Position numbers and translations under genes: made by a program
Shown: positions 1 to 6,868 of the stretch, piece by piece
Layout of the letters: each line of letters starts with the position of its first letter
Position numbering within the stretch: the stretch's first letter is position 1
Assembly (NCBI GenBank): GCA_964560875.1
Contig: CAZLMW010000149.1
Span: 1-18,335 of the forward strand
From: CAZLMW01 sp964560875
GTDB lineage: Bacteria; Myxococcota_A; UBA9042
DNA: 18,335 nucleotides
Reading direction: 5' to 3'
The notes under the pieces: model-generated
Seen by the model: the letters and a program-made list of their open reading frames with translations, nothing else
Database searches by the model: none
What the model was told of the DNA's origin: nothing

Positions 1-833
1 GGCTTGCAGTCAAACGAATCCTGGCACGCGGTCCCCTCGGCCTTGTTGGCGAGCGGATGCCGATGCGGTCCATCGCCGCATGAGCCCGATTTGCAGATGA
101 GGGTCTTGTCGATCTTCTCATTGCCGGTCGCGGAATCGCCGATATGGGGACACTGGGGCGACTTGCTGCACTTGAAAGGACCCTTGCTGTAGAGGAAACA
201 CACCGCATTGCTGTCGTCCTCGGGCAGCGTGCCGTCGAGGACGAAAGCCTGCGAGGAGTTCATGTAGCTCATGCGGAGCGAATGCATGATGCCGAGCACG
301 TGGCCGAGCTCATGCACGCCGGTCGGGCCGATCGACCACATCCCCGATGGCAGCCCGGACTTGGGCTTGTCCGACCAGGTGTAGTGGCGCGCGTTGTAGA
401 CGACGCTCGACTCGAGGTGTTCGCCCGACTTCGTGCGAATGGTCTGCGCATAAGCCAGGGCCAGCTTGCCGAGTGTCCACGACTTGTTGGCCCAGAAGAT
501 GTCGTTGCGGCCGTTGTACCAGGGCTTGAACTCGCCGCCCTCGATCGGCTTGCTCGTCGCGATGGAGACCTTGACGCCGCAGCCGGCCGAATTCCAGGCG
601 GCCGCGGCGTCGATGATGGCTTGTTTGCACTTGGCCTTGTCGAGGCCGGGGGCGCAATCGGGCACGAGGTTCATGCGCACGACAGGCTCGCGCCAGCGGT
701 TGAAATCGGCGCCGCTGTCCTTGGCGAGCCGCAGCTTGAACGCGTGGGCGTCGTCGGTGTGGGTGATTGTGGCTGTCGTGAAGGCGATCAGGACCGCGAT
801 GAGGGCGGCGGTCTTGGTGGCAGCGGGCGGCAT
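1..833 (-). CDS. Secreted matrixin-type zinc metalloprotease (3' part missing)
   Basis: The gene is read leftward and leaves the window after 277 codons without a stop. The start is the ATG at 833-831. It begins a signal-peptide-like stretch (short Lys-containing N-terminus, then a hydrophobic run with LIAVLIAF and a possible cut near DAHA). The catalytic signature is complete: H174-E-L-G-H178-V-L-G-I-M-H184-S fits the metzincin/matrixin zinc-binding consensus HExxHxxGxxH. M191 in SYMNSS sits where the Met-turn is expected. The N-terminal domain contains AAAAWNSAGC, like the start of matrixin catalytic domains, where the substrate-side helix precedes the sheet. After the Met-turn the protein becomes cysteine-rich (CSKSPQC, CKSGSCGDG), probably an exported disulfide-rich tail that continues outside the window. 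Role: extracellular or periplasmic peptide hydrolysis; the substrate is unknown. It is divergent from the FHA-AAA+ regulator gene. Family confidence is high and specificity unknown. Confidence 0.88.
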   Translation of the reverse strand, partial: MPPAATKTAALIAVLIAFTTATITHTDDAHAFKLRLAKDSGADFNRWREPVVRMNLVPDCAPGLDKAKCKQAIIDAAAAWNSAGCGVKVSIATSKPIEGGEFKPWYNGRNDIFWANKSWTLGKLALAYAQTIRTKSGEHLESSVVYNARHYTWSDKPKSGLPSGMWSIGPTGVHELGHVLGIMHSLRMSYMNSSQAFVLDGTLPEDDSNAVCFLYSKGPFKCSKSPQCPHIGDSATGNEKIDKTLICKSGSCGDGPHRHPLANKAEGTACQDSFDCK

Positions 834-840
834 GGCGGGG

Positions 841-849
841 ATGGTAGCA
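841..849 (-). promoter_or_regulatory. Extended -10 element of the metalloprotease gene, probably leaderless
   Basis: On the minus strand the bases read TGC-TACCAT, an extended -10 (TGn plus a TAnnnT hexamer). It ends exactly 7 nt before the ATG at 833, so a transcript would start at or next to the start codon. I see no Shine-Dalgarno sequence and no convincing -35 hexamer. The same TAnnnT-N7-ATG layout occurs at the topoisomerase-like gene in this window, which supports it. Confidence 0.35.
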
Positions 850-921
850 AACGTTGCGGGGAGCCGCGGCTCGGAGTCGGCGGTGGCGGCCGAAATGGCG
901 GACTCGGCAGTGGCGGCTTGC

Positions 922-953
922 GGATTCTCGGATCTTGGGATCTTGGGACCTTC
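922..953. repeat. Four-unit 8-bp tandem repeat (GGATCTTG-like) followed by a T tract
   Basis: Four units follow each other with period 8: GGATTCTC, GGATCTTG, GGATCTTG, GGACCTTC. The two middle units are identical. A run of T bases (955-962) follows directly. The array lies in the divergent spacer between the metalloprotease and the FHA-AAA+ gene. I do not know a function. It could be regulatory or a simple-sequence relic. Confidence 0.6.
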
Positions 954-1048
954 GGTTTTTTTGGAGCGGCCCCTCGGCCAGTCGAGTCGAGGCAACAATG
1001 TGGCGGCGCGACTGCATCTGTTGCCATCGCATTCTCCCGCTTTCACCG

Positions 1049-1057
1049 TGGTAGGAT
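1049..1057 (+). promoter_or_regulatory. Candidate extended -10 element of the FHA-AAA+ regulator gene
   Basis: TG-g-TAGGAT fits an extended -10 (TGn plus TAnnnT). Transcription would begin near 1064-1066, leaving about 36 nt before the GTG chosen as start. No clear -35 box is visible at the usual spacing. This is only a sequence resemblance. Confidence 0.25.
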
Positions 1058-1101
1058 GTAACCCCATCGCAGACCGTCATCCGCGCGACCCCGGTGCGAC
1101 A

Positions 1102-2967
1102 GTGAATCCAGACGAAACGGAACGCAGACACGGTTCAGCGGCGGCAGCGGCACGGTTGCGGTCGCTCGAACGCATCGCGCATTGGCGCGTCCACGTCCTA
1201 CGCGATGGCGGCATTGGCCGCGGTTCGCCGGGTTGCTGGCTCGTCCCCGGTACACCCGCGATAGACGCCGACGACGTGCCGACTTTTGTCGGGCACGTCC
1301 TGGTCGGGCGAGACGCGCGCGCGGCGTCGACCAGCGATGCATCCGCGAAACTCTCCCTCCATGACCGATCCGTCAGCAAGACTCATTGCCGATTGCGTCT
1401 CGCTGGCGGTGAACTCTACGTCGAGAATCTCTCCAAGACGAACGACACCTACATCAATGGACGTTGGTGTCATGTGCGAGCTGAGCTGACGGGATTGGAC
1501 GCGACCAAGGCGCGGGTGTCGCCACGACGCTGGGACGATAACGCTTCGGGGCACCATTGCCATGACGGTGATGTGCTCCGAGTCGGCTCGTCGTTGCTTG
1601 TCCTCGAGCGATGTTCCATGTCTCCACGTCGACAAGCGGCCGACAGTCTGCTTGCCCTAATGCGAGCGGTGGCTGAGCACCCCAATGCAGCCGCAAAGGG
1701 CTTTGTAGCGGCGGACAACCTGCTGCCGGGAAGGTCGGAGACAATTGCATCTGTCCGGCGGGCCATTGCCCTGCGCGCTCTCGTCGACAACGTGCCCTTA
1801 CTTCTCGAGGGGGAAAGCAGCAGCGGCAAGATGTACGCGGCGAAACTGGCGCATCAGCTGCGCTGGTTGATGAACGCCTGGCGGCGTGTCGAGTCGGTTT
1901 CGGCCGAAAACAAGGGGCCTGTGGGCGTCGACTTCAGCGCGGAGCCCGGCTGGCAGTCTACCGGCCGCAGCGCGCGGCTCATTGAACGTGTTGCAACGAA
2001 CGTCAGCAAGCGCAAGCCACCGTTTTGCAGGTTTGTCGCGGGCGAGCTCAAAGAAGACATGGCCCATGCAAGGCTGTTCGGCGCGAATGCAGGCGTCGCA
2101 CCGGGTGTGAAACAGCAAATCGGGCTCGTTCGCCAAGCGCTGGACGGCGTGTTGTTCATCGATGAAATCAACACCGCCGGACCCGAGGTTCAGAGGCTCC
2201 TGTTGGACGTTTTGCGCCGTGATCCACGCACGGCCCTGGGGCACATGCAAGGAACCGAAATCGAACCTGTGCCCAATCTGGCTCGCCATGTTTGCGCGAC
2301 CAACGAAGGCCTTTCGCCGCTGGTTGGCAACGGGCGGTTTCGCGGAGACCTCTTCCGACGACTTCCGCGCGACGGGCACGTCAGCGTTCCATCCGTCACT
2401 CTACGACGCGCCGATGTCCTCGATCTGGCAGACGTCGTTGCTCCCGTAGAGGGAGGCTGGCAGCACGCGTTGACCGCCGACGCACTCGAGGTGTGTTTGC
2501 TCCACGACTGGCACGACAACGTCGCTGGCATCCAAGCTGCATTCGGATTCATGGCGCAGGGTTCAAGCGCGCATGACGGCACAGGGACGCATCGGGTCCA
2601 CCTCGGCGACTTGCCCACGCACATTCGTGAGTACGTGGAAGGCGAGCTGTTCATGGATCCACATCTGCTTGCGTCGGCGGACGATACGCCTGCGGATGTA
2701 TCGAGACTTCCCGAAGCGCCGAAGATGCGGATGGTGGCTCTTAGAGCACTGACCTCCATCGACGCGTTTATCGCAGCAGCCGCGCCTCATCGAAGCCTCG
2801 CAGGCTTCGCCCGTCATATCGGTTACGCCAGTGGGAGCGTCGGCGCGGTCGAGCGCTACCTGAAAGAAGAGCTTTGTGGGGACGAAGAAAGCTACAGAGA
2901 CCTCAAGCTGAAGCTCAAGGCGCGCTGGGGCCGCCGCAGGCTGCCGGCGTCGAAATCGGACCCGTGA
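1102..2967 (+). CDS. FHA domain / sigma-54-activator-like AAA+ regulator with degenerate GAFTGA loop
   Basis: The protein has 621 residues if the GTG at 1102 is the start. An in-frame GTG at 1048 is the alternative, and neither has a clear ribosome binding site. Residues about 60-175 form an FHA domain that binds phosphothreonine: VGR at 68-70, SVSKTH at 90-95, and NLSKTNDTYINGR from 109. Residues about 218-440 form an AAA+ module like that of bacterial enhancer-binding proteins: Walker A GESSSGK (237-243), Walker B VLFIDEI (D354, E355), and FRGDLFRRL (413-421), matching the arginine-finger region. The loop that contacts sigma-54 in true activators, GAFTGA, reads GVAPGV here (331-336), so classical sigma-54 activation is doubtful. 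The C-terminus (about 565-600, LAGFARHIGYASGSVGAVER) looks like a short helix-turn-helix. It lies upstream of the cysteine-rich lipoprotein-FHA-kinase operon in the same direction. I infer that it is the phosphorylation-sensing transcriptional regulator of that operon. The ATPase fold is secure; the target is inferred. Confidence 0.85.
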   Translation: MNPDETERRHGSAAAAARLRSLERIAHWRVHVLRDGGIGRGSPGCWLVPGTPAIDADDVPTFVGHVLVGRDARAASTSDASAKLSLHDRSVSKTHCRLRLAGGELYVENLSKTNDTYINGRWCHVRAELTGLDATKARVSPRRWDDNASGHHCHDGDVLRVGSSLLVLERCSMSPRRQAADSLLALMRAVAEHPNAAAKGFVAADNLLPGRSETIASVRRAIALRALVDNVPLLLEGESSSGKMYAAKLAHQLRWLMNAWRRVESVSAENKGPVGVDFSAEPGWQSTGRSARLIERVATNVSKRKPPFCRFVAGELKEDMAHARLFGANAGVAPGVKQQIGLVRQALDGVLFIDEINTAGPEVQRLLLDVLRRDPRTALGHMQGTEIEPVPNLARHVCATNEGLSPLVGNGRFRGDLFRRLPRDGHVSVPSVTLRRADVLDLADVVAPVEGGWQHALTADALEVCLLHDWHDNVAGIQAAFGFMAQGSSAHDGTGTHRVHLGDLPTHIREYVEGELFMDPHLLASADDTPADVSRLPEAPKMRMVALRALTSIDAFIAAAAPHRSLAGFARHIGYASGSVGAVERYLKEELCGDEESYRDLKLKLKARWGRRRLPASKSDP

Positions 2968-3055
2968 CGCTGAACGGTCTGGCCTCAAAGCGTGGAGACG
3001 AGAAGACTGGGCGGCAGGGACCGTGCCCTACCAGAGGTGCGGGTCAGTTCCTCAC

Positions 3056-3071
3056 ATTGTGACGTCACAAT
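3056..3071. promoter_or_regulatory. Perfect 16-bp palindrome, candidate operator
   Basis: The sequence ATTGTGACGTCACAAT is its own reverse complement. The arms resemble CRP/FNR half-sites (TGTGA/TCACA), but these are 2 bp apart instead of 6, so a CRP-type protein would not fit. The core TGACGTCA recurs as TGACGTCGTC further downstream (3222-3242). It is likely a dimeric regulator binding site. The binder is unknown, and the adjacent FHA-AAA+ protein is one candidate. Confidence 0.5.
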
Positions 3072-3081
3072 CGTGCCGCGA

Positions 3082-3096
3082 CCCTCACGGTGAGGG
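3082..3096. promoter_or_regulatory. Inverted repeat CCCTCAC-G-GTGAGGG
   Basis: The two 7-base arms are perfectly complementary around one central base. The spacing is too tight for an RNA hairpin loop, and no T run follows, so a protein binding site is more likely than a terminator for the regulator gene that ends at 2967. Confidence 0.45.
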
Positions 3097-3170
3097 ATCT
3101 GTGCGGCCAAGGTGCATCCTTCGTGCACGCGCCGCAACCAGACAAATATCCAAGTAAACCAGCAGATTAC

Positions 3171-3198
3171 GGATCGTGCGGAGAGCTTGGCACGATCC
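3171..3198. promoter_or_regulatory. 9-bp-stem inverted repeat overlapping the candidate promoter
   Basis: GGATCGTGC (3171-3179) and GCACGATCC (3190-3198) are exact reverse complements separated by 10 bases. The right arm overlaps the TTGGCACG box, so a protein bound here, or a hairpin, would interfere with or define promoter use. No poly-T follows. Confidence 0.5.
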
Positions 3199-3203
3199 TC
3201 TCA
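3187..3203 (+). promoter_or_regulatory. Partial sigma-54-type promoter (-24 box perfect, -12 box poor)
   Basis: TTGGCACG (3187-3194) matches the sigma-54 -24 consensus YTGGCACG exactly. After the standard 4-base spacer the -12 box reads TCTCA instead of TTGCA, matching at three of five bases and missing the second T and the G. Transcription would begin near 3214, giving a leader of about 70 nt before the ATG at 3284. The neighbouring AAA+ regulator makes the idea attractive, but its degenerate GAFTGA loop argues against it. Confidence 0.25.
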
Positions 3204-3221
3204 TATGTGAATTCCCATAGA

Positions 3222-3242
3222 TGACGTCGTCCTGACGTCGTC
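3222..3242. repeat. Tandem direct repeat TGACGTCGTC x2
   Basis: TGACGTCGTC at 3222-3231 is repeated exactly at 3233-3242 after one base, so the repeat phase of 11 bp is close to one helical turn. The TGACGTC core is shared with the palindrome at 3056-3071, giving three related sites upstream of the lipoprotein gene. Confidence 0.5.
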
Positions 3243-3272
3243 AAGCCGCGGGCGCGGATCGGCCTGCAACGT

Positions 3273-3279
3273 GGGAGAA
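3273..3279 (+). promoter_or_regulatory. Ribosome binding site of the cysteine-rich lipoprotein gene
   Basis: GGGAGAA lies 4 nt before the ATG at 3284 and fixes that start. The ATG also opens directly into the lipoprotein signal sequence. Confidence 0.65.
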
Positions 3280-3283
3280 CACG

Positions 3284-6200
3284 ATGAAAACTGTACGACT
3301 GGTTCGAGGCTCGCTGCGCTTGCACGGACTCGCCTCTGCCGCCTGGATCTTCGCGGCGTTTTTCGCGGGCGCCGCGTGCAGCAACGCGCCGGAAACCGGC
3401 GATGCGGCGCCCGACATCGCGGAAACCGACACGGAGATCACCCAATGGGAACCTTGGCCGGACGGACCTGGGACCAGCGACGACACCGTGGAGAGCGACA
3501 TCGCTGGCGAGGAGCGTTTGAATTGCCCCGGAGGACCGGGGTGCCCGTGTACGTCCAACGACAAGTGCGACAACGCTCTATGCGTGAAAACCTCCGCTGG
3601 GAAGTTCTGTGCGCGGACGTGCGTCGATGCCTGTCCGTCCGACCAGGTCTGCGAACTTGTTGCGTTCGGGGGCGCTGACAAGACCAACATCTGCCTGGAT
3701 CGGTGGGATCGGAGCTGTGACCCTTGCAAGAAGGACAATGACTGCAACGGACTCACGAACAACAAGGCCGCCTGCGTCACATTCGGAAACAACGGTTCCT
3801 TTTGCGCCGTACCCTGTCACAACGCCAAGTGCCCCAAGGGCTACAGCTGCAAGTCGGTCACGTCCATCGGCGGCAACACGGCCAGCCGCTGCATCCCGAC
3901 GGCTCCCAGTGGGGCGGCATTCGGCGTCTGCACGTGCTCGCAGTCCGCAGCGACTGAACAGCTCACAACGACATGCATCAAGGAGCAGACCAACAAGGCG
4001 GGCCAGAAGACAACGTGCAAGGGCGAGCGAAAGTGCACGACGACCGGCTTGTCGGCGTGCGATGCGGGGGATCCCGGACAAGAGACCTGCGACGGTATCG
4101 ACAACGACTGCGACGGCGACTTCGACGAAGGTGCCTGCGACGACGGCAATGCCTGCACAAACGACTTGTGCAATCCGGTCACGAAGAGCTGCAGCCACAA
4201 GTTGATCCAGGGCAACTGCGATGACGGCAATGCGTGCACCGCTTCCGACACGTGCGATGCGCAGGGCTTCTGCAGTGGAAAGGCCGTCTCGTGCGACGAC
4301 GCCAATCCGTGCACCGATGACGCTTGCTCCATCAAGACGGGTTGCACCCACACGCCCAACACCAAGCCGTGCAACGCCGACGACAACAGCTGCACCTCGG
4401 ACAAGTGCAAGCAGGGGAAATGCGAGGTAGGCCTTCTCAAAACGTGCGCAACGTCCGACGCGTGCACTGTCGGACAATGCTCGGCGGTGTCCGGTGGATG
4501 CACGTTCAAGGCGAAGACCGACGGCGTCCACTGTGATGATGGCGATGCCTGCACGGTCTCCGACGCCTGTAAGAAGGGCGCATGTGCCGGGAGCCCGAAA
4601 CCATGTGCGGACAGTGACCCCTGCACTGCGGACGCGTGCTCGATCAAGTCTGGCAAGTGCACCCATGAGCCCATCCAGGGCCCGTGCGACGACGGCGACA
4701 AGTGCACCAGCCAAGACAGCTGCGCGACAGGCAAGTGCGTCGGAATTCAGGTGTCATGCGACGACGGGAAACAGTGCACCAAGGACCACTGTGTCCCAAC
4801 CTTTGGCTGCAGCTACCAACTGCTCAACGGCGTCAGCTGCGATGACGGCAATGACTGCACGTCGGCCGACCATTGCAAGTCCGGAGCCTGCATCGGCGGC
4901 AAAGATGTTTGCGGTTGCCATAGCGATGCGGACTGCGCTTCAGACAAGTGCGCGTCCAAATACGTGTGCGACAAGGCTGCGGTGCCGTACACGTGCACGG
5001 CTGCGAAGGGTCACGCCAAGAAGTGCAGCGATGCCGACCCCTGTACGGTCGACGCCTGCGACGGCAAGACAGGAGCGTGCAGCCACGCGCCCGCACCTAC
5101 CGGGTCGTCGTGCAACGACGGCGACAAGTGCACGTTGGACGAGCGTTGCAAGGGCGGCAAATGCGTCGGCACCGCGAAGCAGTGCGACGACAAGAACCCC
5201 TGCACAAAGGACCACTGTGCGACGGCGACTGGCGCCTGCCACAACTTGCCTCTCGGGGCAGGCAGCGCTTGCGACGACAACGACGCTTGTACCCATTCGA
5301 CCACCTGTACCGCGGGCAAGTGCGGCGGGGGTAAAGGCATCCCGACCGACGATGGCAACCCGTGCACGAAGGATTCATGCACCCCGCTGGGCGGTGTCGT
5401 CCACAAGGTTATGATCGGCGCGGCGTGCAATGACGGAGCAGCGTGCACGCTCAACGATCGGTGCCACGCGTCGGGGGCTTGCAAGGGCACGACAAAGACC
5501 TGCAACGACGGTGACCCCTGCACGACCGACATTTGCGAGCAGCTCAGTGGCAAATGCGTCGCGTCGAAGGTGACCTGCGACGACGGCAACGTGTGCACGA
5601 CCGACGTGTGTTCTGGACCGCTCGGCCAGTGCAAACACGCCGCCAAGCCGGGCGGTTGCGCGGACGGCGCCAAGTGCACGACGTCGGTTTGCAAGGGCGG
5701 CAAGTGCGTGTCGTCGAGCCTGAACGTAGACGATGGTAACCCCTGCACGACCGATAGCTGCGACCCGGCAACCGGAAAAGTCGTCCACGCGCCAAGCGAT
5801 TCTCCATGCAACGACGGCGACCCCTGTACCGCTGCGGACCGCTGCAACAAAGGTACGTGCGTTGGAAAGGCCGTCGTTTGCGACGACAAGAACCCGTGCA
5901 CCGTGGACAAGTGCGATCCACTGCAGGGCAAATGCTCTCACGTTCACAGCACGGCGCCGTGCGATGACGGCGACAAGTGTTCGATCGGCGACCGCTGCAA
6001 CGATGGTAAATGTAAGCCAACGTCCAAAGTATCGTGCAACGACGGCAACCTGTGCACAGACGACGCGTGCAACTCAAAGACCGGGGCATGCTTGTTCACA
6101 GCCAACACGAAGCCGTGCAGCGACGGCGATGCGTGCACGAAGAACGACCGCTGTTCGAAGAAGTCCTGCAAACCCGGACCCATGCTGAGCTGCAACGACG

Positions 6201-6868
6201 GCATCCAGTGCACCCAGGACAAGTGCATCAAGGCGACGGGAAAGTGCGCACACATCGCGCTCACGGGTAATAAGTGTGACCATGGCAAGCCCTGCGGAGC
6301 GGGCGGACGGTGCCACGCGGGCCAATGCAAACAGGTCAAGAAGCCGGAAATCTGCACCAACAAGTGGGACGACGACTGCGACGGCGATGTCGACTCGGCG
6401 GACTCGCAGTGCCCGACGACGAAGGTCTTCAGCTACGGCTCCCGGACACGCACGTACATGCCACCCAAATCGAATCCGCACGGTGACGCAGACTATGGGG
6501 GCAACGGGCCGTCGGTAACTGTGATTGCGACTGTGTATTTCACAAAATCTTACGTGCACTTGCGCGTCTACATGCGAGCCCGAGAAACCAAACAAGACTG
6601 GACAGAAGCCTCCGGGACGCACGTGTTCGAGCTTCAAGCCGCGCCGTCGAAGTGCGTTATCACGGGCATTAAGCTTGGAGGCCCGCACAACCAAGCGAAG
6701 TTGACCTACACTGACAACAACCACGCCCCAGACACCTTCAAGTTCTCAAGCGCCAGTGCCATCGACACCATGACGGTTGTCGGCGATACGAACGGTCCGG
6801 ATGCCGGCGTCCGCACCAAGGTCACGGTCCGGGTCAAGCCGTTCAAAATCATCGCGTCGTGCCTGTAG
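3284..6868 (+). CDS. Large cysteine-rich repeat lipoprotein (CTDC / MopE-like repeats)
   Basis: The protein has 1194 residues. The N-terminus is a lipoprotein signal: basic residues, a hydrophobic run (LASAAWIFAAFF), then AGAAC with Cys32 as the likely lipidated residue, followed by an acidic linker. Residues about 80-220 hold a first cysteine-rich region. A MopE-like metal-binding motif (ETCDGIDNDCDGDFDEG) covers 267-283. Residues 285-1022 contain about 27 tandem units of roughly 25 residues of the pattern CxDGxxCTxDxC...GxC, close to the Dictyostelium slime-mould repeat family. A second MopE-like motif (DDDCDGDVDSADSQC) follows. The last 150 residues form a domain poor in cysteine and rich in beta-strand pattern, which I do not recognise. 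It is likely anchored at a membrane and exposed outside the cytoplasm as a rigid disulfide stalk, possibly binding calcium or copper through its many acidic residues. It is the first gene of an operon with an FHA protein and a membrane kinase. Its exact role is unknown: adhesin, matrix component or sensor partner are all possible. Confidence 0.88.
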   Translation: MKTVRLVRGSLRLHGLASAAWIFAAFFAGAACSNAPETGDAAPDIAETDTEITQWEPWPDGPGTSDDTVESDIAGEERLNCPGGPGCPCTSNDKCDNALCVKTSAGKFCARTCVDACPSDQVCELVAFGGADKTNICLDRWDRSCDPCKKDNDCNGLTNNKAACVTFGNNGSFCAVPCHNAKCPKGYSCKSVTSIGGNTASRCIPTAPSGAAFGVCTCSQSAATEQLTTTCIKEQTNKAGQKTTCKGERKCTTTGLSACDAGDPGQETCDGIDNDCDGDFDEGACDDGNACTNDLCNPVTKSCSHKLIQGNCDDGNACTASDTCDAQGFCSGKAVSCDDANPCTDDACSIKTGCTHTPNTKPCNADDNSCTSDKCKQGKCEVGLLKTCATSDACTVGQCSAVSGGCTFKAKTDGVHCDDGDACTVSDACKKGACAGSPKPCADSDPCTADACSIKSGKCTHEPIQGPCDDGDKCTSQDSCATGKCVGIQVSCDDGKQCTKDHCVPTFGCSYQLLNGVSCDDGNDCTSADHCKSGACIGGKDVCGCHSDADCASDKCASKYVCDKAAVPYTCTAAKGHAKKCSDADPCTVDACDGKTGACSHAPAPTGSSCNDGDKCTLDERCKGGKCVGTAKQCDDKNPCTKDHCATATGACHNLPLGAGSACDDNDACTHSTTCTAGKCGGGKGIPTDDGNPCTKDSCTPLGGVVHKVMIGAACNDGAACTLNDRCHASGACKGTTKTCNDGDPCTTDICEQLSGKCVASKVTCDDGNVCTTDVCSGPLGQCKHAAKPGGCADGAKCTTSVCKGGKCVSSSLNVDDGNPCTTDSCDPATGKVVHAPSDSPCNDGDPCTAADRCNKGTCVGKAVVCDDKNPCTVDKCDPLQGKCSHVHSTAPCDDGDKCSIGDRCNDGKCKPTSKVSCNDGNLCTDDACNSKTGACLFTANTKPCSDGDACTKNDRCSKKSCKPGPMLSCNDGIQCTQDKCIKATGKCAHIALTGNKCDHGKPCGAGGRCHAGQCKQVKKPEICTNKWDDDCDGDVDSADSQCPTTKVFSYGSRTRTYMPPKSNPHGDADYGGNGPSVTVIATVYFTKSYVHLRVYMRARETKQDWTEASGTHVFELQAAPSKCVITGIKLGGPHNQAKLTYTDNNHAPDTFKFSSASAIDTMTVVGDTNGPDAGVRTKVTVRVKPFKIIASCL
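4136..6349 (+). repeat. 27 in-frame cysteine-repeat units in two alternating forms
   Basis: Units average about 25 codons. Form A has four residues between the second and third Cys (as in CTVDKC) and a longer tail with GxCxH. Form B has five (as in CTAADRC) and a short GxCxG tail. By eye I count about 16 A and 11 B units, alternating A-B except around units 4-5 and 17-20. This suggests expansion by duplication of an A+B pair of about 150 bp. A Cys-rich insert of about 35 residues sits between units 10 and 11. The DNA repeats are protein-coding and diverged. Confidence 0.8.

Larger units (their letters stand above)
834..1101. other. Divergent intergenic region
   Basis: This spacer of about 270 bases separates the leftward protease from the rightward regulator. 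It holds the protease -10 element (841-849), the 8-bp repeat array with its T tract (922-962) and a candidate extended -10 for the regulator (1049-1057). Open frames that cross it on both strands have no recognisable domain and appear to be by-products of GC-rich composition. Confidence 0.6.
2968..3283. other. 316-bp non-coding control region upstream of the cysteine-rich operon
   Basis: No convincing gene lies here. In order it holds a 16-bp perfect palindrome (3056-3071), a 7+7 inverted repeat (3082-3096), an AT-richer stretch (about 3140-3170), a 9-bp-stem inverted repeat (3171-3198) overlapping a partial sigma-54-like promoter (3187-3203), a tandem direct repeat (3222-3242) and the ribosome binding site of the next gene. 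The density of dyad symmetry suggests a heavily regulated promoter rather than a terminator. No hairpin here is followed by a T run. Confidence 0.6.

Noticed and set aside
144..1061. Open frame of 305 codons on the plus strand
   Set aside because: It is antisense to the matrixin gene, with low-complexity Gly/Arg-rich translation and no recognisable domain.
466..1101. Upstream extension of the FHA-AAA+ reading frame to 466
   Set aside because: It runs antisense to the metalloprotease, whose signal peptide and zinc site are clear. The extra residues show no domain, so a start near 1102 (or 1048) is used.
3057..3070. CRP/FNR binding site
   Set aside because: The half-sites TGTGA and TCACA are only 2 bp apart, whereas CRP sites need 6 bp. 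It is kept only as a palindrome of unknown binder.
3578..5947. Several long minus-strand frames across the cysteine-repeat gene
   Set aside because: They mirror the repeated codons of the real gene and have no signal, domain or ribosome binding site.
4136..6349. CRISPR-like or satellite array
   Set aside because: The repeats are diverged, in frame, and encode a conserved cysteine pattern. There are no identical direct repeats with unique spacers.
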